Source of the DNA: Biomphalaria glabrata
Lineage: Eukaryota > Mollusca > Gastropoda > Planorbidae
NCBI RefSeq assembly: GCF_947242115.1
Contig: NC_074723.1
Span: 17,759,001 to 17,823,000 of the forward strand
Reading direction: 5' to 3'
Length of the DNA: 64,000 bases
The notes below the pieces were generated by a model. It was not told the DNA's origin, ran no database searches, and saw only the letters and a program-made list of their open reading frames with translations. Numbering within the stretch: position 1 is the stretch's first letter; the number at the start of each line of letters is the position of its first letter. Made by a program: the position numbers and the translations under genes. Shown here piece after piece: positions 1 to 11,623 of the stretch.

Positions 1-954
1 CCCCACAAATTAACCTGTCCCTTATAGGGCAGGAGGGAGCCATCAAGAGGCGATTAACACCTGCCATACGTCAGCAACATTAAAGTCCTACCCATCAGAT
101 GCCATTTTCTGTTATACCGATGGGTCGGAATTGAGGGACCCACCCCGAAAGATCTGGGTATGGGGCTCTTATAGTCTACCCAGACCGGACAGAACCAGAT
201 CGGCTCTCTGGTCCATGCGGCTTCGCTGCATGTTCAATGGACGCTCAATTAACAGGGATAACTCGGGCATTCGAGGCTATTAGAGCCAGAATGACCCAAA
301 ATGAAACTCGCGCAACTACTGTTGTGCTAGTCACCTACTCTCGCTACGGTCTCCTAGCTATGGGTGGCGGCGGGGGAGGGTCGCCGCAGATAACATCCGC
401 CGAGCCAATGCAGCTGTAGTTTTCATGCACTGGGCCCCTCACATTGCTGCGTGAGGGGCACTGAAATGGCAGACACCCTTGCACGAGAGGGAGCTTTGGC
501 AGCCAGATACCTCGAAGCACCAAGCAACGGCAGAAATCCGAGCACTCATTCATGAGAAGTGGTTAAAGTCCTGGGAGGAATCCGACAGAGCACGTAGTGT
601 CTGGCAGCATATGCGTCACCCAGATCGCCACGATCCGTGGTGGCGGTTAAGGAGGTCAGAACAAACAATCATTGCACAATGTAGGACGGAACACTGTCCT
701 GTTGGGGCATACTTTGCCCGGTTCCGCCCGAACTACACTCCCGATGCCATCACTGTGGATAGAGCGTCGAAACATTGTCGCATATCTTGTATGAGTGTCC
801 CCAGCTCATAGCGATACGGGGGGACGTGTCTGAGCAGTCAGTCGACATGTATGGTAGCTACGAGGCATTACGCCGAACGGCCCAGTTTCTTGCCAGAGCA
901 CTACGGGAGGATTGAGTCCTTCCTTCTCTAATTTTTCAATAGGAGTTCATCTCA
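1..954 (+). mobile_element. I-like LINE, C-terminal RNase H and zinc-knuckle part
   Basis: Conceptual translation gives an RNase H-like stretch (TDGSEL near 115-135, then SMDAQLTGITRAFEAI from 234) followed by a region rich in W and R (SWEESDRARSVWQ from about 570) and a final zinc-type segment ending in a HILYECP-like motif near 780. This order is typical of the 3' end of I-clade non-LTR elements. The reading frame is interrupted several times, so it is a dead copy. It runs off the left edge of the window. It ends sharply at 954, where antisense RTE-like sequence begins. An inverted relative lies at 5,939-6,757. The clade assignment is from memory of the motif order. Confidence 0.7.
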
Positions 955-1140
955 GGTGAGAGTAGACAGCCTTGTCTTACTCCAACTGTGGTTTTAAACC
1001 AGAGTTATTGTTGAAGTACACCGCACAAATGAACTCCTTGTAGAGGTTCTGGATTACTGGATCATTTCAGATTAGGGCCAAGGAGTGCACCAACCAGCTT
1101 CCTCCACAGCGCCTCAGTTCTGGGCGTTTCTCTCCAACCC
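955..1140 (-). mobile_element. RTE-like LINE reverse-transcriptase fragment
   Basis: Read on the minus strand this encodes NLYKEFICAVYFNNN followed by a degraded copy of the GVRQGCLLSP reverse-transcriptase motif. The same segment occurs on the plus strand at 5,836-5,938. The junction with the I-like element at 954/955 is the same junction seen at 5,938/5,939. Confidence 0.65.
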
Positions 1141-3160
1141 TTCGTCTTATCTTTTTTTATATGTATCATTTATTTAAAAATTTGAAACTTTCGATACGTT
1201 TTCTGCTTATTGTCATGACCAAAAGTTTTGGAAGCTCAGCTATAAGATCTACATGGGCCTAAAATAAATAAATAAATAGATATAATAAATATAAAACAAT
1301 TGTAGAATATAGAGTAGGCTATTCAAGCAAATTGCAATAGACTAAATACTTATAAAGAAAGCTGACTGCCCGACGCAATGTAAAGTAACTAGTATAATAG
1401 AAAACCAACACATTTTAGAAAGTCGCCTTTCAACCGACTCTTTTTTTTTTTTCTTCCCTAAACATTTCAGTTAATATCATGACTTTTTTTTTTTGTTGCT
1501 TAAATCACATTAACGATCTGCATACTTTCAATGTTTCCTATGTGCATAAAACAAAATCGTCCGTACTAGATCATTTAAGTTCACAGCTGCTATTAGTATT
1601 ACTCTAATTCCAGCATACAATGGATAAGCCTAGAGAAATTTATCTCAATGGCGTACTTCTTGGCATAAATTGTGATCAAATGGATCTTTAACAAAAATGT
1701 GTGCTTTATGCTCCAATCTTTAATGTAAAACTAAGATATAAACTTTAATAACTTAAACTGGGTACAGTGAAATGAAAGGGCGTATACAAGAGCGAATGCA
1801 CACAAAGCTATATTAAAAGACTTTCTATCCAACTCTACGGCTCAGGAATACTTAGAAAATCTAAGACTTCACAACTGATAGATAAGAGACACTAATTAAC
1901 ATAAAACAATTTTATTAAATAGATCCACGAAATTTCCAGCTATCCAGAAAAGATGAAGTTTTATATATCATTTTTTTTTTAATTCGAGTGACAGAAAAAC
2001 CATCTGATTTTCCAATGCCAGAAAACAACTCCGCTTGTCATATAAACACAAGGAGTTCACACCCTGGCAAAATATTAACAAAGAAAGGTAACTTTTTCAT
2101 ACCTAAATATTACAAAAGAATACTTTGAAATCCACCATATATGCTTACTGACAAGTTCCACACCATTTTAAAACAGACTATAGCAGATTCTAGGAGATGG
2201 TTAGTTTTTTTTTTATTTACTTAATATATGGAACAAAACAAACACACACAAAAAAAAAAAACAACGAACATTTACTTTTGTAATGTATGTATAGATTTTT
2301 TTTTTCATAAAGGTATGGTAGCAGAATGATTATATGTAAATTATAATGCGGATTAAATACACAAAAACAATACTATATGTTCAAGAAGAATACTTACAAA
2401 TATAATGCTTTATAATGTTAATACTTATGTTTCAATTACTAGCACAACCTTTATGAAATTCAGAAAAAAAAATATGCAACAAGAACATGTGGATATAGAT
2501 TGTGAATTCACACAATTATATGTTCATGAAAAGTTAAACAGCATTTAAATTTCAACTGGCAATTCATTAATAATACAAAGGTTTACTAGTTGCCATGACC
2601 ATGCACATAACTTTCCAAACATGTTATTTAAAAAAAAAAAACTGCATAAAAAAAATTAATTCCATGAAACTATAACATCACAAGACAGGCTATGCAACTA
2701 AAGAACACTAAATTGTCAAGAGGAAGTGGTTTACAAAAGAAAGTATATGCCCATATTACAGCAACACAAAATGTAAAAAATTGGGTTTGGAAAAATTGGA
2801 CTTGCATCACTAGCATTGTGTACAATTTTAGATGCATTCCCCTTAAAACAATTGTACCAATTTCACATTCATAAGTACCTAACTTAAGTTCCAAGGACAC
2901 AATGAACACAGTATCATAAAGGCAGCCCCTGACTAATGGGCACCTTATAGCCCTAAAAATAGAACGAAGATAGAATTGTCTTGAATGATAAGGTGTGAAT
3001 CCATTTAGACACAAAATTAATATTCAACAAGCAGTCTCAAGTAACAGCACAGAAAACTATATTAGCTACAGAATTACTCATCACCAAAATCTTGATATGC
3101 CATTGCATAGAAAGCAGCTGAAAACTGGATAACTATATTACTTTATCATGAATATAATAT
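1141..3160. other. AT-rich intergenic stretch, no gene seen
   Basis: About 2 kb of AT-rich sequence with many short A and T runs. Open frames here are short (up to about 115 codons at 2,670-3,014) and show no recognisable motif, splice structure or codon pattern. I see no element boundaries in it. Confidence 0.6.
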
Positions 3161-3868
3161 TGTTATAAACTTGGTGGTGGCACAGAGAGGGGTAGTGGTG
3201 TGTGTGTAGTCAGCCGATGCAAATCGCCCCAGGCCAGCGCTAGACGAGCGGTCAACCGTGACGAGTTACGACTGTCAGCCGAGTCGAGTGTCAACAGGAC
3301 AGTTCGGGAAGGATCGCCGTCGTGAACAGAGCTCAGGAGCGTCACGAGAGTTATAGTCATCTGACCACCTAGAAACGTCGAGCGGCGTTCTGTCCGGTTC
3401 GAGAAGGCCAGTAGGGACCCTATATAAGAGCGGAGGTGACGCAGTCAAGACGGTTCAGAGCCCGGTTCACTACAGTCCGGTCGACTACAGCACAGTTCAG
3501 CGGTGTGGTTCTGTACGGAGCATTACGACGGTTCAGTGCAGAGTACTGTCAAGTACAGTTGAGACGACTGGCGTCTTGATCTTGGTCTGCGATCGAGTCC
3601 GACACAACGAGCCTAGTGTGTGAAGTCAGTCCTGAACTGTTAAACCCAGTGCAAGCCCGGAACGAGACGCCAGTGCAAGAGTTGATAGAGCGGAACGGTG
3701 TTATCGGAGAGATATTTGTACAGTGTACGTGTTGCCAATTGTACAGTATTGGCTGTTATTTATTCAACTATTAAAGTGTTACGTTACTTTGGAGCCCTGA
3801 GTTGTCAAGTTCTTTAAGTTGGTGGTGTAAGGTGCAGTTTGCAGAGAGCCTGGATAGTGAGATTCATA
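3161..3868 (+). mobile_element. Solo LTR, about 0.7 kb
   Basis: A GC-richer island in AT-rich DNA that starts TGTTATAAAC and ends near GATTCATAAT. It contains a TATATAAGAG promoter-like box near 3,421 and many short repeats of a CAGTTCAG/CGGTTCAG type. A diverged, shorter relative lies at 8,982-9,485, sharing both ends. No internal coding region or second LTR accompanies it, so it is a solo LTR fossil. The AT-rich flanks make the target duplication ambiguous. It lies 3' of gene A. Confidence 0.65.
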
Positions 3869-4450
3869 ATAATATAATATAAATAGCAGGACAAGCAAGT
3901 GACCAACTAAAAATAACTTTATACAAATAAAGTCATAAGATCAGTGGACATTATATGATATTCAATAACATTTTAAATATTTTAGTGTAAAAATAGCTAA
4001 TAAACAATGCTATAATCACAACTTGCATAGTACCATAAACAAATACTTGGCCTTTAGAACGCAAAGAAAACAAGGGTGAATTCTAATTAGCTTATTAACA
4101 AAAAAGTTTCCTCATATTGAGAATAAAAAAAATTATCACTGAGAAAGTATAGGTTTCATTTGTTTAAATTTACAACAGATCAATTTCCTGAGTCCAGAGT
4201 CTAGCATTAGGTGATACAACATGACTGACATGTTGTGCAAAATAGTTTGTGTTTTTTAACAAGTTGAAGATTATTCTCTCCTAGCCCAAACCTCCAACAG
4301 GACAGCGAGGTATGGCGACTGGTAGATTTTGATATGGGAACATCAAGATGGTGCATACGACATGACTAGGCATAAGTTGTGACTTAGTTTTAAAATTTGA
4401 GAATGTTTTTACCAAGCTAAATGGTAATTGCTTCACCTTAAACTAATCTT

Positions 4451-4456
4451 TTTATT
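4451..4456 (-). terminator. Candidate polyadenylation signal of gene A
   Basis: AATAAA on the minus strand, about 230 nt downstream of the gene A stop codon. It is the first perfect match I see in the 3' flank; no transcript evidence. Confidence 0.35.
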
Positions 4457-4682
4457 CTACTGACATTATAATCACAACATAGTATCAAGCTCTTCTAAAT
4501 GAAAAAACACCACTAGACACAATTTGTTTACACATTTAGATACAAAGTTTTGGCTTTAAAATATGCTATAATTTTTAAACAAATATAAGAAAGATTTTTA
4601 AAAATAATCTTTTTTAAATAACTTTAAACCAAAACAAAAATACATAAATCATTTGTCAATTTTTTTTTTGAATACCCAGTAA

Positions 4683-7600
4683 TCAGTAGGGAAGAATATC
4701 CCCTGTGAATGAAATCAATTTTCCATTCACATCCTCTCCAGCATTTCCTATAACATTAAGACAAGCTTCAATACTCTCTTCTGGGCTCAATGGAGCTTGA
4801 GAGGTGCCCATGTCAGTCCTGACCCAACCAGGATGCAAAGCAGCCACAAAAATACCAGCTACCTTTAGTTCTCTGGCCATCAATATACTGGCCATAGTTA
4901 TTGCTGTTTTTGAGCATCTAAAAAAAAACAAAAAAAAAACTTTTTAATTCAACTTTTCTTCAACTCACTTAAAATAATAACAATAATAAAAGCAAGGAGG
5001 AAAAATTAGTTCTAGATCTAGGCTAAGTAGTTGTTTTTTTTTTAATTGTTTAAAAGGTAATTGTTTTAAGTAGTGCTTTAAAATACTTAAAACTCATGTA
5101 AAATGAAAGTAGCTGTTGTCTTTTTTTTTATAAATTTTAAAAATATTTTTTTTCAGATCCTTTCTATCTTATAACCATCTATCATTCATTATTTTTTTAA
5201 AGATGAATTAAACAATCAAAATAATACTAAACACCATAGCATTTAGGAGTAAAAGCTACAAAAAGTCTAGTTTTTGTCTACTCTGAAATACTTATCCATG
5301 CAGTGATCCCATTAGATTTTTAAATAAGCCAAAGTCACAGAGAGAGCAAAGTCATAAGAATCCTAAGAGAAAATAAGCTAATAAAAGCCAGAATCTTCAA
5401 TGAAATGTACACTGATACAATATCACAAGGCAAGATGCTAACTCTCCTTCTTAGGGCAACATAGGAAAAAACATGTTTACTGTTCAGCATTGACTATTCA
5501 TCTTAATTAGAGATTAATGGTACAATATCCACAATATATCAGAACAAAATGATGTAAATGATTTCAACAAATGACATCAAGTGACTAAAATGGAGAGCCA
5601 ACTCTTTGACCACACCATGGACTGATTTGTTTCAGGGTCAGCGATATGTCAATCTGCATTCCTTAGGCCATTTGAGGCAATGATGGGAAAAGTTTCTTTT
5701 TTTTCCCCATTAAAATCAGTTCCAAATAGGTAAGTAGCTTTTAAGTTTAGATGTTCTTTCCAATTCCCTAATTTTTTTTTTCTTCCATAATCCTCAACAT
5801 GTACTTTCAAATGTCATCAGCAAAACAATAAAAGTAATCCAGAACCTCTACAAGGAGTTCATTTGTGCCGTGTACTTCAACAATAACTCATGGTTTAAAA
5901 ACCACAGTTGGAGTAAGACAAGGCTGCCTACTTTCACCTGAGATGAACTCCTATTGAGAAATTAGAGCAGGAAGGACTCAATCCTCCCGTAGTGCTCTGA
6001 CAAGAAACTGGCCTGTTCGGCATAATGTCTTGTAACTACCATACATGTCGACTGACTGCTCAGACACGTCCCCCCCCGTAGCGCTCGGAGCTGGGGACGC
6101 TCGTACAAGATATATGTCAATGTTTCGATGCAGAACCGGGCAAAATATGCCCCAACAGGACAGTGTTCCGTCCTACACTGTGCAATGATCGCTTGTTCTG
6201 ACCTCCTCAACCGCCACCACGGATCGTCACGATCTGGGTGACGCATACGCTGCCAGACACTACGTGCTCTGTCGGATTCCTCCCAGGACATTAACTACTT
6301 CTCATGAATGAGTGCTCGGATTTTTGCTGTTGCTTGTAGAAACAAGCTTGTTGATTTGAGGTTTGTGGCTGCCAAAGCTCCCTCTTATGCAAGGGTGTCT
6401 GCCATTTCATTGCCCCTCACGCCGCAATGTGAGGGCGCCCACTGCATAAAAACAACAGCTCCAATGACTCATCGGATGTTATCTGCGGCACTGACTGCCT
6501 CTTCTATTACAGGCAAGCTGCCAACTATAGCTAGGAGACTGGAGTGAGAGTTGGTGACTAGCACCACAGTAGTAGCACTAGTTTCGTGTTGAGTCATTCG
6601 GGCTTTAATAGCCTCAAATGCCCGAGTTATTCCTGTTAATTCAGCGTCCATGGAGCATGCAGTGAAGCCGCATGGGCCAGACAGCCGATCTGGTTCTGTC
6701 TGGTCTGGGTAGACTATAAGGGCCCCATACCCAGATCTATCGGGGTCCCTCAATAACGCCTACTCTCACCAACTCTTTTCATTATCTTCCTTGAAAGGAT
6801 AATTGAAGATGCTCTTGAGGACTATGAAGCCACTATAAGCATTAGTGGAAGAAGAATTACTAGCTGTGCTTCGCTGATGACATAGATGGCCTATAGCAGG
6901 GACAGAAGAACTAGCTGACTTGGTGATGCGCATAGACAAGACTTCCGCAGCATAAAGTATGCAAATAAATGCTGAAAAAAAATGACCATTAGCCAACAGG
7001 GTTTTAAAGGAGCATCATCATTAGAGGTGAAAAGCTGACAAGCGTCAGTAGTTTTAAATACCTTGGAGCTATTGTCTCAGATGAGGAAACCAATCCTTAA
7101 CTACTGGCCTGAATTGCTCAGTCCACAGCAGCACTAACAAAACTCAAAACAATATGGAAAGATAAAGGCATAGCCCTCAATATCAAAATCAAACTCAAGC
7201 ACTCCCTGGTCATGGCCACATTCTTATATGCTTGTGAGTCTTAGACCCTGATTGCAGAGCTAGAGAGGAGGATCCTAGCAATGGAATTAAGAAGCTACAG
7301 AAGGCTCCTAGGTATCACATTTAAAGAGAGCATCACAAACAAAGAGATTTGAGAGAAGGTTACTTCAGTGATTGGACCCCACAATGACCTGTGTTGATGG
7401 TCTATTTTGTTGAATGATGGTCTATTTTGTTGATGATTATATATGTCAATGGTACATGCGAGTTCATAGAAGACACAACTTGAATAAAGAATATACTTAA
7501 TAACGCAGGCTGATAACTTCAATGAACAATAAAAGGGCACAGTCCTCTGTCGTCGCTAGCCTAGCCTCGTCCTCTAAGGCGTCTTGTCCGTTACTCTTCT

Positions 7601-10600
7601 TGTTCCATTCTCCTACTTTTTAATTACTCGTCACGTCACTATGGAAAAACCCGATTAACCTCAACTTCTACGCATCTTGTGTCATTACACCTGCTAACTA
7701 TTGTAAAAAAAATGCTAGCTAAAACTCTATGGCCATATTACAAGGTCTTCATGGCTCACAGAGACCTTACTTCAGGGAACAGTATCAGGAAAAAGAAGAA
7801 GAGGCAGAAAGAGAAAGTGATAAAAAGACACATAAAAAAATGAACGGGCCAGCCATTAAAAGAAGTTCTATCCAAGGCAAAAAAACAGAATGATGGAGAA
7901 AGACTGTAAAAAAATCTGTATGGTGCCCCGATGGCCCAACAAGCTAAGGGATAGGTGAAGAAGCAGTTTTGAGGCAGACTTCTCTATGGGCATCTGCAAT
8001 AGAGTCGTCTCTACTTTGACATCAAATGAAACATTTAGCTACCATGGCTGATGTTTTAATTAATCCCCCATAAAGGTTTTTTTTAAATTTTTTTCCTCTT
8101 CATTAGGAGCTCTTGTTAATTATTTTCTTTCATTTCCATTGCTATTTATTGGGAGAGAACAATTTTTTGATAAAAAGGAAGTACATATTAATAAAAACAA
8201 GGAAAATTATTGCATCTGTCATCCAGCAGGAAGTCCTATAAATTAGCTCTTTAAAGAACATTTGTAGTGCATCACTACTAATTATTGTTGACCATCTTTG
8301 CTACACAAAAATAGGATTTTTAATAAGAAAAAGGTTCTATTATATACATTAAAGCTTATACTTGAAAGTATTGGTAAGTTGGTGAAAGAAGAATTTTGAA
8401 TGAAAAACATTTCTGGCTATGACAATGTTTTTTTTACATTTTAGAGCTGGTAAAGTAATATTTCTTTTCTATGGTTAATGTATTACAATGGTGTTGTCTG
8501 CCCAGACTTTACTTTCCCAAACAAATGTCACAGTTATTAATTGAATAAAATCTATTGAACTAATCTGTGTAATGAATAAGGCTTGCCACTTCAAATGTTT
8601 TATCAATAATCATCTGTAAAATAAACATACATGTATTTTAAATTTAAAGTGCATGTTAATGTTACCATACAATAAAATCTCTATACAAATAGTAAATAAG
8701 AAAAGTCCATAAACTTTGATAAAAAGATTGACATGGTAAATTACAATGCATTAAAAAAAAAAGGAATGTGGCAAACCGTACTTGTAATGCAAACATGCTC
8801 CATTACCATCCTTGTAAGTCAATTGTTGTGACCCCATTATAGAAGAAACCATGATTATTCCTGCTTTGTTAGGTGTGATTTTTTTAACATTACTTTGAGA
8901 AGCAGCTTGTTTAATAAGAGGAAGGAACTTTTGTGCTACAGCTATGGGACCTGAAATATGAAAAAAAAAATCACAATATAGTGTTATAATCCTGGTAGTG
9001 ATGTGGATAAGGGTAGTAGTGTGTGTGTAGTCGGCTGATGCAAATTGCTCCAGGCCAGCGCTAGAAAAGCAGTCAACGGTGACAATGGCAACGGTCAACA
9101 GCGATGACTGTTGAAGTTTCAAGAAACATCTATCTACAGTGAACACTACTCAGGCCAGTCACATTGGATGTAGTCATGTGATCAACCAGAATGGTCAAGT
9201 GATGTTAGCTCGCACAAGTCAAAGTCAGAGTTAAGAACCAGTCCAGTGTGAAGTTGGTCCGGAACAGAGAATCTAGTACAAGTCCAGGAAGTGGGCGAGA
9301 GCCAGTGTAGTCTGGATACAGCATTACTGAGTTGTGGTGAATTTTTTGTACAGTCAGCGTTACGTTGTTGCTAATTGTACAGTATTGCACAGTATTGGCT
9401 GTGATTTGTAGGACATTAAGTGTTACATTACTTTGAATTAGTTGTGTTGTGTGGTGCAGTTTGCAGAGAACCTGAATAGTGAAAATGTATGAAGGTTAGT
9501 AAACTGATATTGATGTAATAAGAACTAGTTATGTAACGATAGCTTTTCTTTACCTGATACATTGATATTGAAATGATTCTGCATGGACTCTCTTGAAATG
9601 TCAGCCAGAGTTCCAGGTTTCCCTTTATCATAGATGCCAGCATTATTAATAAGCAGATTTAAACCCAGATCTCCAACAGCAGCTTTGGTTTCCTGAAATA
9701 TTACAGTACCAGTATATATATATTGTAATAAATCTAATAGAGGTAACTAATCGCCAAGGGAACAATGACAATACAGGTTTAATAAGTAGATTACAGAACA
9801 AGGCAAATATTAACCATCCACAATAACACACAGTTCTCTTCCGCCTTTTCTCATCCATTCACTAGTATTCTTTCTAATGCGCTGGCCTACAATGATAGAC
9901 CCACTGTAGGGCAGGGTTAGGGTTATTACAATATAAAATGTATTGTATACAAGAAAAAGAAATAAGTAAGCCACTATGCTTTGTATGTTAGTGTTTTGTA
10001 ATAAAATATTTAATATTAACTCTTTTTTTTTCATAATAGGTTGATTAAATTTGGAAAATAGAGCAAAAGATGGATAAAGGTTAATATAAAAAAGATTAAT
10101 GTGGCAGAATTTGACAAACCCTTTGAATGATTATGTTTTTAAAACAGGTAGATCTAGATATCTATAAGTAAAATATTCTTTGAGTAGGTTTAATATCAGT
10201 TTCTCAGACTCAGGCATATAATATATAGATAGATTAGATAGATATATATAGATCTATAGGCACCTATATTTATATAATAGATCTCTATATTATATAAGAT
10301 CTACAATCTAAATGTCTAGATCTAGATCTATTGTCTATAGAATATATATATAAATATTTTATTGACTATATAGTATATATATATATATATATAGATATAG
10401 ATCTAGAAATAATCTAGATACACATTATTAGCTAGCTAAGTGGCAGTGGAGGGAGGGGGGGGGGAGTCATGAAAAGAATTATAAGCATCTATGGGAGGGA
10501 GGGAGGTGTTAAGTAAGGTGTAAGAAAACGAACATCCAAAATATGAAAACAAGAAGAGGGTCCATGGATCATGGATGGGAATTAAAAGAAATCTAGTTCC

Positions 10601-11623
10601 CGAAAGACGGTGTTCATCTTATCTTATCTTATATAATACAGATGTTACTTCAAAAAAGAGGATGATTACGTCCTATGGCGCTACGCGTCATGCATTTAGT
10701 CATGAATATTAACCAATGACTTAAATTCTGCCAAGTCACTAACTAGCTCAGGCAACCCTTTCCAAGCTCTAAAAGCACTAGAGGGAAGAAGGAGTATTTG
10801 TACCAATTTGTCCTACTACTAGCATATGGGCATATAGGATGAGGAATGTGCCTTTATCTTTGTGTCTTACTGAGTATTTAATTAAATTTTGTTTTTGTAT
10901 TTGAAGATTATGGTTCAGTGTTTTGTGTATAATTGCTACTTTAGTCTTTACTTTTGAGTCTTCTGTCTTGATTATTTTTAGTGATTTTACTAGATTCTAA
11001 AGGTTAGGTTCCCTCTAGCCTCTATCTGTAGTTCTGTAGTCAAATGTGAATATTCATTTGTAACTGTTTGTTATGAATCTCACTGCTCTATTTTGATCAT
11101 AAACAGAATAAACTCTATATAGATAAGTATATATAGAGATAGACGTCTAGACCTAGATCTACATAGTATTTGTCTAGGTCTATTTTGATCAAATATAAGA
11201 ATCTACTGTAGACATGACATAGCTAGATCTAGATCCAGATCTAGACTCTAGAGACACTCTCTCTAGTCTCTAGATTGACTAGATAATAGATCTATAAATT
11301 CTAATTATTCAAGAATTTGAATATTAATATATTATATACATCTAGATCTAGATGTAGATAGAGTCTAGTCTCAGTCTAGGACTAGATCGTCCTACCTGAA
11401 ATGCTGATTCTAAATCATCGTCTGTCTCTACGTCTAATTTTATCACTTTCAATATTGGATTGCCTTGTGCAATATTTTGCAAATCTACCGCTTTCTCCGG
11501 ATTTCTACAAGTTGCGATCACAACTTCTGGAGGTGTCGACGATTTCACAATTTGTTTAACAAATTCTAAGCCCAAGCCACGGGAAGCTCCTGTTATTAAA
11601 ATTGTTCGCGCTGTTAAAGGCAT
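4683..11623 (-). CDS. SDR gene A: C-factor/sniffer-type carbonyl reductase (256 aa)
   Basis: Coding exons on the minus strand are 11,396-11,623, 9,554-9,692, 8,782-8,950 and 4,683-4,917 (228, 139, 169 and 235 bp). All junctions have GT donors and AG acceptors and keep the frame, giving 256 residues, the usual length of classical SDRs. Motifs in order: cofactor loop TGASRGLG (11-18), ATCRNPEKA with the Arg that favours NADP(H), LDV near 63-65, NNAG (92-95), MVSSIMGS with the catalytic Ser at 159, and Y178-K-C-S-K182. The C-terminal half has HPGWVRTDMG and ends in ILPY, typical of the C-factor/sniffer family. The family performs NADPH-dependent reduction of carbonyl compounds, expected to be cytosolic; the substrate cannot be told. 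The start at 11,623 is chosen because the other paralogs begin at the same place (M-x-L-x-A-[RK]-T); an upstream in-frame ATG would add 28 residues. Intron 3 (3.9 kb) holds nested LINEs and a solo LTR; intron 2 (603 bp) is mostly a solo LTR. Confidence 0.9.
5939..6757 (-). mobile_element. 5'-truncated I-like LINE nested in the RTE-like LINE
   Basis: The minus strand encodes GALIVYPDQTEPDRLSGPCG, then an RNase H-type segment (SMDAELTGITRAFEAIKARM), then SWEESDRARSVWQRMRHPD and a final LTYILYERPQL segment. It is flanked by a 13-bp target duplication with one mismatch: GCCTACTTTCACC at 5,926-5,938 and GCCTACTCTCACC at 6,758-6,770. It is 819 bp long, 5' truncated and broken by frameshifts. The inverted relative at 1-954 shares its 3' end but extends further 5'. 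Confidence 0.75.
7392..7689. mobile_element. Small solo LTR (about 298 bp) in the RTE-like LINE
   Basis: Starts TGTTGATGG and ends CATTACA (TG...CA ends). It is bracketed by CCTG at 7,388-7,391 and 7,690-7,693, a 4-bp target duplication. The LINE reading resumes directly after it (gacctg | ctaactattgtaaaa). A possible AATAAA lies near 7,483. No coding content. It could be another kind of TG...CA-ended insertion, but a solo LTR fits best. Confidence 0.6.
8982..9485 (+). mobile_element. Solo LTR filling intron 2 of gene A
   Basis: A diverged and internally shortened relative of the LTR at 3,161-3,868: it starts TGTTATAATCCTGG, shares GTGTGTGTGTAGTC, CCAGGCCAGCGCTAGA, the TTGTACAGTATTGGCTGT block and the GTGGTGCAGTTTGCAGAGA end. 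It stands in antisense orientation to gene A and begins 32 bp from the exon 3 acceptor. Old by its divergence from the first copy. Confidence 0.65.
10140..11395. repeat. TAGATC-rich low-complexity part of intron 1, gene A
   Basis: Many overlapping TCTAGATC and TATATA words (10,200-10,440 and 11,110-11,395), including an (AT)n run near 10,373-10,394. A LINE remnant sits between the two parts. No coding potential. A similar AGATCT-rich patch is at 51,650-51,980. Confidence 0.6.
10615..11100 (-). mobile_element. LINE 3' end remnant
   Basis: The minus strand reads back as degraded LINE C-terminal sequence (AFRAWKGLPELVSDLAEFK) followed by a tail of ATAAG repeats near 10,617-10,632. The same repeat is at 14,950-15,290, and its tail alone is near 16,031-16,066. 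Many stops. Confidence 0.55.

Larger units (their letters stand above)
5836..7965 (+). mobile_element. RTE-like LINE remnant with two nested insertions
   Basis: Lies in intron 3 of gene A on the opposite strand. The pieces read NLYKEFICAVYFNNNSWF, then GVRQGCLLSP, then TLFIIFLERIIEDALEDYEA, then FKYLGAIVSDE near 7,045-7,085, then LTKLKTIWKDKGIALNIKIKL, and after 7,690 a basic GRQRKSDKK-type tail. It ends with the family 3' motif 'gtgccccgatggcccaacaag' near 7,925. Several stops and frameshifts show it is dead. It is interrupted by an antisense I-like LINE (5,939-6,757) and by a small solo LTR (7,392-7,689). Tail-only relatives occur near 22,905-23,115, 27,360-27,540 and 43,525-43,720. Confidence 0.75.

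Noticed and set aside
2670-3014. Minus-strand frame of 114 codons
   Set aside because: Composition follows the AT-rich background, with no motif, homolog or splice context.
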